A stretch of 54,294 bases of DNA, taken from the IMG/VR virus record IMGVR_UViG_3300023082_000012, positions 1 to 54,294 of that record, one strand, 5' to 3'. Under the pieces are notes generated by a model, which saw only the letters and a program-made list of their open reading frames with translations, ran no database searches and had not been told where the DNA came from. The position numbers and the translations under genes were made by a program. This stretch comes from a virus. Below are positions 8,716-16,870 of the stretch, one piece after another (position 1 is the first letter of the stretch; each line of letters starts with the position of its first letter).

Positions 8716-10989
8716 ATGATTAACGGAAGCAAACATCACTTTTTGTTCAGCATAAATGGTAATGTCAAAACATCCGGCGGTACAGGTTCACTGACTAAAG
8801 GTGAGTTTATGATTGCTGACATGAGTGTGGGGGGAACCGACGGAGCCCAGGCTGCACTGAACATACAAGCTGCAAAGAAAAATGCCAAGATATTCAAGAT
8901 CCTCATGGGAGAGGAAAAACGTCTAAATTTGGGACGATCCAAAGCATTCGGCCCTTCAAACACGTTTCCCTTCTCGTTGGATCAGGTAAAGGATATCAGG
9001 GTAAAAGCCCCACAACATCTCGAACCAAAGGTTGATGAATTGATTTTGGGCTACAACGGTCACGATGCTTCGACATCATTAAGTCTTAAGGTGGGTTCCA
9101 ATCCTTTGAACATCCGGGTGATGATCCAGGGAATCCCCACATCTTATGGTGGCGGAGGCAACAACTATGAGGTGTTGGATTTATCTTACCCTTCAAGCCA
9201 GGTATTACCTTTCGCAAGTTGTTCCGAATTGGATCCTTGTACGGTAATCCCTTGCCAAGATTATATCTATGATATCGTTGAGGAGTTACGCAGACGTGAA
9301 ATGTCCGGCGGACGTAAATGGGGTGACGTATTAGAAATCACTCCGATAGTAAGTTGCGCTACCGCAGAAATTGAAGAGGAGTATACTTATTGGACATTGA
9401 GCGTGTGTGACACGGGAGATTCCGTCGCAAAAGCATTGATTGAGGCACAATACCCTGACTATCCTGTATTGAGGTTGTCAAGAAAAGGTAGCGTGACCAC
9501 TTACCAGATTTTGATTCCAGAGGGTGTCACACCTGACGATTACGAATACTCAAGGATTTCCATCCTAAAAACTTGTGATGCATGTCCGGCAGGATATGAT
9601 ACAATCGTGGGTGGATATGTCTATTCTATCACGGTGGAGGATGACGGCACAACGGTAGCGGCTGGTTTACAGGCTGCAATACCTAATGCGGTAGCTGCAT
9701 CTGTCGTAAGGCAGGGAATCGAATCAGGAACCGGTACGGGTATATACATAGCCTTGACTGCAACCGTATTGACGCCTGCAAACGTGGGAACAATCGTAGC
9801 GGCCTACCCTACCGCAACAGTTACTTTCGTAGCTGAAAAAGAAGCGTTCTGTTCTGACGACGTAGTAGAAGAAATTGCATGGGTAGAGGGTGATACTTGT
9901 GGTGCAAGTTTAGAACAGTACCGTATCACTTTACCCGACAACGACTGTGGAGAGACAAGATTGGCCGAATTGCAGGCAGCTTATCCGGACGCAGCCGCCA
10001 TCAGGATCGTAAACTCCGCGAACTCTACACGTACCATTACATTAACCGGTACCTCTGGTACTGCAAACGTAAACATTACGGCAGCCGCTGTGGCAACCGA
10101 CTACTTGGCAACATTCGCCACAAACTTGACCACTACCGCAAATAACTTCGTAACCGCACACGCAGCCACGATTTTATCTGCCAAAGGTGTAACAGTGACG
10201 GCTAATGCAGGTGTGTTTACATTCTCCGGACCTAACGCTGTGATAGCGAGTATCACGATCACAAACGCCACTACCAACTTAGCAGGTACTTTGGGTGCGG
10301 TCGTACCTATCCCCGCAAACGGCGGATGTATGACAACTTACGAAATGGACGTCATCACAAACATGGTCTGCGAAGAGTGTGACCCAGTGTTTGAAGACTA
10401 CTACGTATCGGAGGCACCTATTCCTTACGACGGGGTAAAATGGGCATTGTTTGCCGAAGCCCAGGAATTTGCCGGTACATGTTACTGCGGTATCAAATTC
10501 AAGGCTAAACTATTCACTGTTGATGCAGGTGAAATCCTCAGATACAAATACCCTTTCATCGAAGACTCAGTGGAGATATTCGTGACTGCCGGTTACACGA
10601 ACGGGGTTGACTTACTTACGAGCGGCGTGGATCCAATCGAACCCATCAACGTACAGTACATCAACCGTAAACAGAATCGTGACCTATTGGGTGGACACCT
10701 GTTGGGATTGGTAAAAGAGAAAAACGTACACTTTCAGGGCGATACCGGAGGTTGGGACTTTGTTTCGGCCAACATGTTGGGACTGGGCAGCGACGTGGTT
10801 GACTTAGGCGCACAATATGTACAGTACTCTATTGACATCAAGGACGAGAATATCCGCCAAGGTTTATCCGGCAGCGACGGTGTGACACACACTTATGATA
10901 TCTTCGTGGAGTACGGAAGACACCTTGCTTTGGAAGCAGCCATCAACAAATTGGCATCCGCTTCGGGTAACAGTGTGGTACAGGCATAA
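8716..10989 (+). CDS. Large modular structural protein
   Basis: A 757-residue protein starting 14 bases after the previous gene. The N-terminal ~190 residues and C-terminal ~190 residues look like one conserved core (C-terminal end: LVKEKNVHFQGDTGGWDF, then EYGRHLALEAAI). Between them lies a cysteine-dotted stretch of about 200 residues with three similar modules, each with a motif like LQAAYPDAAAIRIV (near residues 240, 320 and 415). A Thr/Ala-rich domain follows (about 442-525; LTGTSGTANVNI) and recurs in the muzzle protein at 20684-26878. The repeats suggest a surface-exposed head or collar protein. Function is unproven. A strong terminator follows. Confidence 0.6.
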   Translation: MINGSKHHFLFSINGNVKTSGGTGSLTKGEFMIADMSVGGTDGAQAALNIQAAKKNAKIFKILMGEEKRLNLGRSKAFGPSNTFPFSLDQVKDIRVKAPQHLEPKVDELILGYNGHDASTSLSLKVGSNPLNIRVMIQGIPTSYGGGGNNYEVLDLSYPSSQVLPFASCSELDPCTVIPCQDYIYDIVEELRRREMSGGRKWGDVLEITPIVSCATAEIEEEYTYWTLSVCDTGDSVAKALIEAQYPDYPVLRLSRKGSVTTYQILIPEGVTPDDYEYSRISILKTCDACPAGYDTIVGGYVYSITVEDDGTTVAAGLQAAIPNAVAASVVRQGIESGTGTGIYIALTATVLTPANVGTIVAAYPTATVTFVAEKEAFCSDDVVEEIAWVEGDTCGASLEQYRITLPDNDCGETRLAELQAAYPDAAAIRIVNSANSTRTITLTGTSGTANVNITAAAVATDYLATFATNLTTTANNFVTAHAATILSAKGVTVTANAGVFTFSGPNAVIASITITNATTNLAGTLGAVVPIPANGGCMTTYEMDVITNMVCEECDPVFEDYYVSEAPIPYDGVKWALFAEAQEFAGTCYCGIKFKAKLFTVDAGEILRYKYPFIEDSVEIFVTAGYTNGVDLLTSGVDPIEPINVQYINRKQNRDLLGGHLLGLVKEKNVHFQGDTGGWDFVSANMLGLGSDVVDLGAQYVQYSIDIKDENIRQGLSGSDGVTHTYDIFVEYGRHLALEAAINKLASASGNSVVQA

Positions 10990-11052
10990 AAAGTTAACAC
11001 TTTAATCCAGACCACGGAAACATAAAATAAGTGTTGCTATAGATATAAAACG

Positions 11053-11090
11053 AAAAGGCTTCGGGTGGTTTAATTGCCCGAAGCCTTTTT
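11053..11090 (+). terminator. Intrinsic terminator
   Basis: A perfect 13-base-pair stem (11053-11065 with 11077-11089; arms AAAAGGCTTCGGG and CCCGAAGCCTTTT) with an 11-base loop and T-rich right end. It is symmetrical enough to work on both strands. It ends the head gene block. Confidence 0.9.
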
Positions 11091-11130
11091 CAATTAGAAA
11101 TTTCCCATCATAGGAAATAGAGATATGAAG

Positions 11131-11161
11131 TTGCGTGGTAAACAATAATTAATTATTTTTG
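11131..11161 (+). promoter_or_regulatory. Promoter for the small-protein and fibre block
   Basis: TTG (11131-11133), 20 bases, TATTTTTG (11154-11161). The next ATG is only 4 bases on (11166), so a leaderless or near-leaderless mRNA is predicted. Confidence 0.6.
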
Positions 11162-11165
11162 AAGA

Positions 11166-11681
11166 ATGTTAAAAACTACTAACGTAGACTTTTCCGTAAG
11201 CAGCGACATATACAACCTTTATATCACGGATATGTCCTGTTGGGGCGTTTCTCAGGACTTCCCCGCCGTGATAGAGATATTGGTACCGGGTTTTTTAAAC
11301 CCCTACAAACAATATTTTAACAAACAGGATACTTCCTATAATTCAATAGCCCTTGAACTTAATTGCGGAACGGACTGTGACGAGGTAGAACTACCTGACG
11401 GAATCTACAATGTACTGATAAAGGCTTCCCCTTCCACTTTTTTCAAGGAACTAAATTACCTAAAAAGTGACCAGTTGCAAATGAAATTGGATCTGGCTTA
11501 CGTGGATGCATTGAGGGAAGACTGTGGAGGCTGCGTCAAAAAAGGCATATTGGAAGGAAGATTCCTGATACTTGCCTCGGAATCTCACGTAAGAAGAGGC
11601 GACATAAAAACGGCTGCTTACCTATTTAAGGAAGCACAGAAAATCGTGGACAGAATCAATAAATGTAAAAATTGTAGATAA
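11166..11681 (+). CDS. Unknown protein, fibre/lysis block (171 residues)
   Basis: Not recognised. The first ~85 residues are beta-rich (DFSVSSDIYNLYITDMSCWG), followed by a helical C-terminal part with CxxC pairs at CGGC and CKNC near the end. The repeated CxxC layout could bind a metal or be structural. The start is the ATG four bases after the promoter -7 element. It is the first of three short genes joined by one-base or short overlaps, so they are probably co-translated. Likely a virion or assembly protein by position only. Confidence 0.55.
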   Translation: MLKTTNVDFSVSSDIYNLYITDMSCWGVSQDFPAVIEILVPGFLNPYKQYFNKQDTSYNSIALELNCGTDCDEVELPDGIYNVLIKASPSTFFKELNYLKSDQLQMKLDLAYVDALREDCGGCVKKGILEGRFLILASESHVRRGDIKTAAYLFKEAQKIVDRINKCKNCR

Positions 11682-11902
11682 TGTGTTGCGGAAACGCTAC
11701 CATAAGCCAGAGACTGTCGAAAAGATGTACGGATAATAGGTCAAGGCTTATGCGAATAAAAAGGAAAATGAAAACGGCCTACAACATGAATAAGAGGCCC
11801 GAAGACCTTGAAGCCTGGAAAACAACAAAGACTGCGCTAACCGACAAAACTTATTGTCCTGGCCTAAATGAACTCAACCAATTGGAAATGATTTATGGAT
11901 AA
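11681..11902 (+). CDS. Small basic protein (73 residues)
   Basis: Starts within the stop codon of the previous gene (TAATG). Begins MCCGNATISQRL, is rich in Lys and Arg and mainly helical (RLMRIKRKMKTAYNMNKR). No family recognised. Overlaps the next gene by 8 bases. The conserved-looking packing of this trio argues that it is a real gene. Confidence 0.5.
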   Translation: MCCGNATISQRLSKRCTDNRSRLMRIKRKMKTAYNMNKRPEDLEAWKTTKTALTDKTYCPGLNELNQLEMIYG

Positions 11903-12134
11903 GGTTAAAAACGTGGTAGACTATTCGGTCGATGAAGTGCTTAACGGTATTATCATAGATGCTGCCATTGACTACATAAAAGACAAAAAGTACAAAGTCG
12001 GGTGCGGGATAAGCGAATGCAGGATGGAAGAGATAATTTACCTAAAGGAGTTGGTCTGTAATCCTCCATGTTACTTTGGTCCAAAAGAAAATACACAGAT
12101 AAACGAATATGTATACTATCTTAATAAAAGATAA
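11895..12134 (+). CDS. Small cysteine-containing protein (79 residues)
   Basis: Not recognised. It has an amphipathic helical first half (VVDYSVDEVLNGIIIDAAID) and four cysteines in the second half (VGCGISECR and LVCNPPCYFG), which could form a metal site or disulphides. The next gene starts within its stop codon (TAATG). Confidence 0.5.
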   Translation: MDKVKNVVDYSVDEVLNGIIIDAAIDYIKDKKYKVGCGISECRMEEIIYLKELVCNPPCYFGPKENTQINEYVYYLNKR

Positions 12135-12895
12135 TGGCAAAAAGGAAAATTGTAATAAAAAAGAATTGTGGCGCGACCATTTCTGACACATGCGGCAGTA
12201 TAACGCCACTTACTTGCACAAAATATGAAGGCGATCTTCCCGTAGGATCCGAATATGACGATGACAGTTGTATTACGGGTGTAGAAATCATTGAGGATAT
12301 CATTACTATCCTTGACGAACACACGGAACAACTGGATTTCACGGAATTTGATACACAGTGTCTTGAAGCTGAAGCTTCGGACGTCGATGAAGGCATAACA
12401 CTGAAAGACGTCATTACAGATATTATTACAGAGGTTTGTGATATCAAGGACAGGCTAAAGGAAGGATGTAACGAAACCTGTACGGACTGTGAGGATGGTT
12501 GTGAAGAAGAAGGGTGTTGCAATGTAATGGAGTATTACGATAGCTCTTCTGATACGGTAACGGTAACCTCAGCCATGGCAGCGTTTACGGCAGTCTATCC
12601 CACAATAAAGCATAAAACACTAAAAGGGGGTAAATACAAGGCTACAATAGATTTAAGGATAAATACCCTACCAACCACACCCGGAAGCACTTTCTTTATA
12701 GGAATATCGCAGGACGGACTAATACCCGACACAAGTATATTTACACAGGAAGAAATAAAGGTGGGAGGCTACAGGGAAACGGTACACTTCGTATTCAAGG
12801 TACTCCCCAAAACGGAAATTACGCTCATGTTTAAGGATGGGACAGGTTCCGATGTAGCGATTACGGGAATAAAAGTAATGATAGAAAAAGTATAG
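12134..12895 (+). CDS. Cysteine-rich fibre-like protein (253 residues)
   Basis: Three parts are visible. A beta-rich, acidic N-terminus is followed by a helical segment (TLKDVITDIITEVCDIKDRL) of the kind that trimerises fibres. A compact cysteine cluster follows at about residues 116-132 (GCNETCTDCEDGCEEEGCC). The C-terminal ~120 residues form a predicted beta sandwich (YKATIDLRINTLPTTPGSTF). This layout of anchor, coil and beta head suggests a virion fibre or decoration protein. Ends TAG, 2 bases before the next ATG. Confidence 0.5.
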   Translation: MAKRKIVIKKNCGATISDTCGSITPLTCTKYEGDLPVGSEYDDDSCITGVEIIEDIITILDEHTEQLDFTEFDTQCLEAEASDVDEGITLKDVITDIITEVCDIKDRLKEGCNETCTDCEDGCEEEGCCNVMEYYDSSSDTVTVTSAMAAFTAVYPTIKHKTLKGGKYKATIDLRINTLPTTPGSTFFIGISQDGLIPDTSIFTQEEIKVGGYRETVHFVFKVLPKTEITLMFKDGTGSDVAITGIKVMIEKV

Positions 12896-12897
12896 TT

Positions 12898-13221
12898 ATG
12901 AAAGCACAGGGATGTAAAACGGGATGTGACGAGGCGGAAGTGGATGAAACCGGCATTGATTGTGGGGGGCAGTTCTATTCTTCCGATTGTGTGGTGGTCA
13001 CCGAAAACGTGTATTTTAATATACCCGAGGTAGGGACAAAACTTACCGATCTGGTAACGGTATTGGCTACAAAATTCAAACAAGTGTTTACGCTATTGAA
13101 CAGAAAGATAGACTGGACGGCTTTACCCGTATACGTTAACGATGCTGCGGCGGCGGCAGACGGACTGCAACAGAACAGACCATACAAGACACCCACCGGA
13201 GAAGTCAGGGTTAAAATATAA
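12898..13221 (+). CDS. Small virion-type protein with fibre C-terminus (107 residues)
   Basis: Cysteine-rich at the start (QGCKTGCDEAE; CGGQFYSSDC), a hydrophobic helical middle (TKLTDLVTVLATKFKQVFTL), and a C-terminus (NDAAAAADGLQQNRPYKTP, then TGEVRVKI) of a kind I know from the ends of many Bacteroidota phage structural proteins. Probably a fibre-associated protein. The small size suggests an accessory subunit. Confidence 0.5.
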   Translation: MKAQGCKTGCDEAEVDETGIDCGGQFYSSDCVVVTENVYFNIPEVGTKLTDLVTVLATKFKQVFTLLNRKIDWTALPVYVNDAAAAADGLQQNRPYKTPTGEVRVKI

Positions 13222-13229
13222 TTATCACT

Positions 13230-13523
13230 ATGGAGTTTGTACAGGTAGCGTATATAATAATAGGTATAGTGGTGGCCGTCTTAGGTTTTTTGATTAAAAA
13301 CTTGATAGATACCATAAAAACGGATGTGGTAAGACTAAAGGCTGATTTTGATGAAATAGAAAAAAAATCAAATTTGTCCGACTCAAAAATAGTTGAGATG
13401 GTTGCAAAAGTAAACCACTTGGACAATACCATAACAAGGGAGTTGGACCACATGAAGAAATTGCAGGAAGTAAGGCACGAATATATCAAGACCGCATTGG
13501 AAGACATTAAAGAAAAAAGATAA
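13230..13523 (+). CDS. Membrane-anchored coiled-coil protein, possible lysis accessory
   Basis: 97 residues. One N-terminal transmembrane helix (about residues 6-24; VAYIIIGIVVAVLGFLIKNL) is followed by a long coiled coil to the end. This topology suits a holin accessory, spanin-like or haemolysin-type lysis protein, and a holin-like gene and an amidase lie about 2.4 kb downstream. There is no lipobox or catalytic motif. A structural role in the particle is also possible. Ends 3 bases before the next ATG. Confidence 0.45.
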   Translation: MEFVQVAYIIIGIVVAVLGFLIKNLIDTIKTDVVRLKADFDEIEKKSNLSDSKIVEMVAKVNHLDNTITRELDHMKKLQEVRHEYIKTALEDIKEKR

Positions 13524-13526
13524 TAT

Positions 13527-14159
13527 ATGCCTATAGAATTATGTAATTACATTGATCCTTGTAGTAAAGGCAACAGTTTAAAAATCTGCATAGACGTAGA
13601 CTCTTTGGGAATAGAGGTAGGAGACAATTACACCACCGTCATAAACAAGATAGCACAGGCAATACAATCAGGCGGCACACAAGATTTGCAGCAGACACTG
13701 GACAACGGGTATACCGCCACATCGGGTGCGACAACTTTTGAACTTAGTTTGGATGACGTATGGTTTTCCATATTTAATTCCGATACCGCCAGTAAAACCA
13801 GTTATGAAAACGGGGTCATAAATTTTTACGACACGGCTACATCGGGAAGCGTGTCACTCAAAGTTTCATACCCCATACCAAATCCAAATAACGTGCTAAC
13901 CTTACCGCAAGTCAGTGGCACCGTCTTGGTGGGTACGAGGGGTAAACAAAACCTAATTTTAGGAGGAAACGTTACCGCAGTAGTAATTCCACACGGATGC
14001 CTGACCGAACCGGAATCGATATACATAAATTTTAGCAACAACAACGATGCCGAACTGCAAAATTATTCAAGTACTGTCGATGCCACCAATATAACCGTAA
14101 CGTTCCCTACAGCCCCCAGCATAGCTTCGACAATTGTTTATTGGGGTGCCTTTGTTTAA
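13527..14159 (+). CDS. Fibre-like protein (210 residues)
   Basis: The N-terminal ~50 residues (LCNYIDPCSKGNSLKICIDV) end in a helical stretch like the anchors of other fibres in this block. The rest is Ser/Thr/Asn-rich beta sequence, including YPIPNPNNVLTLPQVSGT, a motif typical of phage fibre shafts. It ends in a hydrophobic beta tip (STIVYWGAFV). Probably a tail or head fibre. The gene before the signal-peptide fibre. Confidence 0.5.
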   Translation: MPIELCNYIDPCSKGNSLKICIDVDSLGIEVGDNYTTVINKIAQAIQSGGTQDLQQTLDNGYTATSGATTFELSLDDVWFSIFNSDTASKTSYENGVINFYDTATSGSVSLKVSYPIPNPNNVLTLPQVSGTVLVGTRGKQNLILGGNVTAVVIPHGCLTEPESIYINFSNNNDAELQNYSSTVDATNITVTFPTAPSIASTIVYWGAFV

Positions 14160-14184
14160 ACTTAAAAAATAGAATACAATATAA

Positions 14185-15948
14185 ATGAAAAACCTTTTAG
14201 TAATAATCTTTTCTTTAATTTCGCTCAATGTACTTGCACAAACGACCATACAAAGCCAGATAATGTTTGGCAACAACTCGGCCCCAACGGGGGGAGGGTA
14301 TGCGAGGGGAGAATGGTTCCAACCAGCCACACCGACCAATAACCAAAATAACAGGTTTGTGGTAGGACACATGTCCGGTAACTATATAGTAAGTTTTGAC
14401 GCATCCATATTCAGGGTAAAAGGTTTGTGGGACAGCACCAAAGTTGAAAATAATCCGTTGTGGACAATCACCACGGATAATACCGGAAGGCTATGGAAAT
14501 ACAGATCCGATTCATTGAAGATACACCCATACCAATTGGCTTCCCCCGTATCTGTCTCAAAGGGAGGTACTGGGTTGTCGAATTCGGGAACTGCCGGGCA
14601 GGTTGTCATGTCCAACGGATCGGGTTTCACAATGACAAACCCCGTATGGCAAAAATATTCCGATACCTTAACTTGGGATGCCACTAAAAATTGGGTGCTT
14701 TCCAAAAATTACCTAACGTCTTTTTCTGAAATTGACCCGATCTGGAACGTACAGAAATCGGATTACCTTAAAAAATTGGATAGTAGTTCATATGCCACAA
14801 GATTTTATTTGATAAACAACCATTATACAAAGGGACAGTCTGATGCGAGATATCTACAGTCCTATACCGAGTCTGATCCTATTTGGTCAGGAGTGGCAGC
14901 TAGTTATAGAACCAAGACACAAAATGATTTATTATACTACCCACTATCAGGAAACCCAAGCGAATTCTTAACCTCATTTACGGAAACTGATCCTTCGGTC
15001 CCCGCCTATTCAAAAACCCTAAACGGCTTTTCTGTAATAAAAACTTCTACGGATGCACTATACCAGCCATTAGGTTCTTATATTACCGTTGAGGTAGATG
15101 GTAGCGTCACTAATGAATTACAGACCGTCTCAGGTTCAAACAGGACATTTACCCTATCAAACAGCGGAGGTTCCGTAACGATAAGAAGAGAAAATTTTGA
15201 TTCACTGGATAATAAGCCCGTAACTTTGATTGGCTATGGTATAACTGATGCCCAAAACACTTTGGTGTCAGGTACAAATATTAAAACAATCGAAACACAA
15301 TCCTTGATGGGTTCGGGTAATATAGACCTGAATAAATCCGATGTAGGATTAACCAATGTTGATAATACATCGGATGCGAATAAACCCATTTCCACGGCCA
15401 CACAGACAGCCTTAAATACAAAACAAAATATCCTCAGCTTGACCACAACAGGCACGACGGGTGCAGCGACACTTACAGGAAATACAATAAACATACCTAA
15501 TTACTCAGCTTCTGGCGCAGTGGGTGCAGATAGTAGGGCAGGTTACGGAACTGGTACCGTATATTCATTGACGGGAAGTTCGGCTAAAATAACCATGGGA
15601 ACCACAAGCCCTACCGTAACCTTACCTAATCCCGGTACCTACATGATAATATCAAACCTAAAACTTGATTACGCAGGATTGACGACCCTAGGGATAAGTA
15701 CGGCTTCATTTAAGCTCAGAAGGACAAACAACACAGCCACGGATTTGCCAAACGCAACCGCATCATTTACCAGTCCCATAGTTACGTTACTGACAGGACC
15801 GGCAGGCGACGCAGATTTACAGGGAGTCTTATATACAACCTCCACATCAGGGGATATAATCGAAATGTGGGGTAATAGGGGAGCCAGTATATCCTTGGGA
15901 AACATAAACGTGAGTGAGGCTTGGATAATGGCGATCAGAATTTATTAG
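14185..15948 (+). CDS. Tail-fibre-like protein with an N-terminal signal peptide
   Basis: 587 residues. Residues 1-19 (MKNLLVIIFSLISLNVLAQ) read as a typical Bacteroidota Sec signal peptide with cleavage after LA or LAQ. The body has short shaft motifs repeated (ESDPIW, ETDPS, AYSKTLNGFSV) and a fibre motif near residue 380-410 (LTNVDNTSDANKPISTATQT) well known from phage tail fibres. The C-terminus looks like a beta-rich tip. A signal peptide makes no sense for a protein assembled in the cytoplasm, so it may be a relic of a bacterial or prophage surface protein, or the protein may truly be exported. Ends TAG. Confidence 0.6.
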   Translation: MKNLLVIIFSLISLNVLAQTTIQSQIMFGNNSAPTGGGYARGEWFQPATPTNNQNNRFVVGHMSGNYIVSFDASIFRVKGLWDSTKVENNPLWTITTDNTGRLWKYRSDSLKIHPYQLASPVSVSKGGTGLSNSGTAGQVVMSNGSGFTMTNPVWQKYSDTLTWDATKNWVLSKNYLTSFSEIDPIWNVQKSDYLKKLDSSSYATRFYLINNHYTKGQSDARYLQSYTESDPIWSGVAASYRTKTQNDLLYYPLSGNPSEFLTSFTETDPSVPAYSKTLNGFSVIKTSTDALYQPLGSYITVEVDGSVTNELQTVSGSNRTFTLSNSGGSVTIRRENFDSLDNKPVTLIGYGITDAQNTLVSGTNIKTIETQSLMGSGNIDLNKSDVGLTNVDNTSDANKPISTATQTALNTKQNILSLTTTGTTGAATLTGNTINIPNYSASGAVGADSRAGYGTGTVYSLTGSSAKITMGTTSPTVTLPNPGTYMIISNLKLDYAGLTTLGISTASFKLRRTNNTATDLPNATASFTSPIVTLLTGPAGDADLQGVLYTTSTSGDIIEMWGNRGASISLGNINVSEAWIMAIRIY

Positions 15949-15953
15949 GATAT

Positions 15954-16250
15954 ATGATAAAGAATTTTTTTAGGGACATTTATAATATGTTCTGTGGGGA
16001 AGACGGAAGACTTTCCTTAAGAAGGATAATGTCTGCATCAATATTTGCGGGAATAATCAGGGTAGTGGAAGCCATAATAAGCGGATTACCCATTCCTGAA
16101 TACGTGTTGGGGTCTCTTATAATGTTTTGCTTGGTACTCATAGGAATAGTATCGGCCCCCGCATTCGTAAGGTCCATTACGGAAAAGAGTTCCAAGAAAA
16201 CACAGATAAAATCTGAGACGGTAATAGAAGAACCACTAAAAGAAGATTAA
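15954..16250 (+). CDS. Holin-like membrane protein
   Basis: 98 residues from the ATG at 15954; a longer TTG start at 15921 would overlap the fibre gene and is not preferred. Two hydrophobic helices (about residues 25-45, MSASIFAGIIRVVEAIISGL, and 50-70, VLGSLIMFCLVLIGIVSAPA) separated by a short turn, then a charged C-terminal tail. Size, two-helix topology and position 2 bases before an amidase gene match a phage holin, which makes the inner membrane permeable at lysis. No sequence-specific holin motif exists, so the call depends on context. Confidence 0.7.
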   Translation: MIKNFFRDIYNMFCGEDGRLSLRRIMSASIFAGIIRVVEAIISGLPIPEYVLGSLIMFCLVLIGIVSAPAFVRSITEKSSKKTQIKSETVIEEPLKED

Positions 16251-16252
16251 AA

Positions 16253-16864
16253 ATGGGTAAACATCTGTATTGTATTGATTCGGGACACGCCGAGGAAACA
16301 CCGGGAAAAAGAAGCCCGAAATTTGAGGACGGTAGCAGGCTGTTTGAATTTGAATTTAATAGGAGTATAGTAGAAAAACTCACAAAAAGGTTAAAGGCTG
16401 CAAACATCGACTATTTCATAGTGACACCCGAACGTGTTAAAGACATAGGACTTACGGTCAGGGCGAAACGTGTAAACGAGCTGAAGACAGACAAGAAAAA
16501 GATACTGATTTCAATACATGCAAATGCGCATGGAATGGGACAGGAATGGACGGATGCGAATGGCTGGGAAGTCTACACAACTCCTGGTGTGACCAAATCT
16601 GACCAGATTGCCGAACTTTTGTTTCTGGCTCACAAAAATGAGTTTCCCGAGTTTAAGATGAGAAGCGACAAGACAGACGGGGACAATGACAAGGAAGCTA
16701 AATTTACTATCATACAGCAAGCAAATTGTCCGGCCGTATTGACTGAAAATTTCTTCTATACAAACAAAAAAGAGGCTGCCTTACTCAAGGACGATTTTTT
16801 CAGGGAAAGAATAGCCGAAGCACATTTTAGGGCCATACTGGCCATTGAAAAATTAAAATTATAA
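16253..16864 (+). CDS. N-acetylmuramoyl-L-alanine amidase (Amidase_3 type endolysin)
   Basis: 203 residues. Cleaves the bond between muramic acid and the stem peptide to lyse the host. Motifs of zinc amidases of the Amidase_3 family are in order: DSGH (H12), FEFEFN (E32), SIHANA (H89) and LTENFF (E165). H12, E32 and H89 would bind zinc and E165 would be catalytic. There is no signal peptide and no cell-wall binding domain, so export must depend on the holin encoded 2 bases upstream. Length is that of a bare catalytic domain. Confidence 0.9.
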   Translation: MGKHLYCIDSGHAEETPGKRSPKFEDGSRLFEFEFNRSIVEKLTKRLKAANIDYFIVTPERVKDIGLTVRAKRVNELKTDKKKILISIHANAHGMGQEWTDANGWEVYTTPGVTKSDQIAELLFLAHKNEFPEFKMRSDKTDGDNDKEAKFTIIQQANCPAVLTENFFYTNKKEAALLKDDFFRERIAEAHFRAILAIEKLKL

Positions 16865-16870
16865 ACATAG

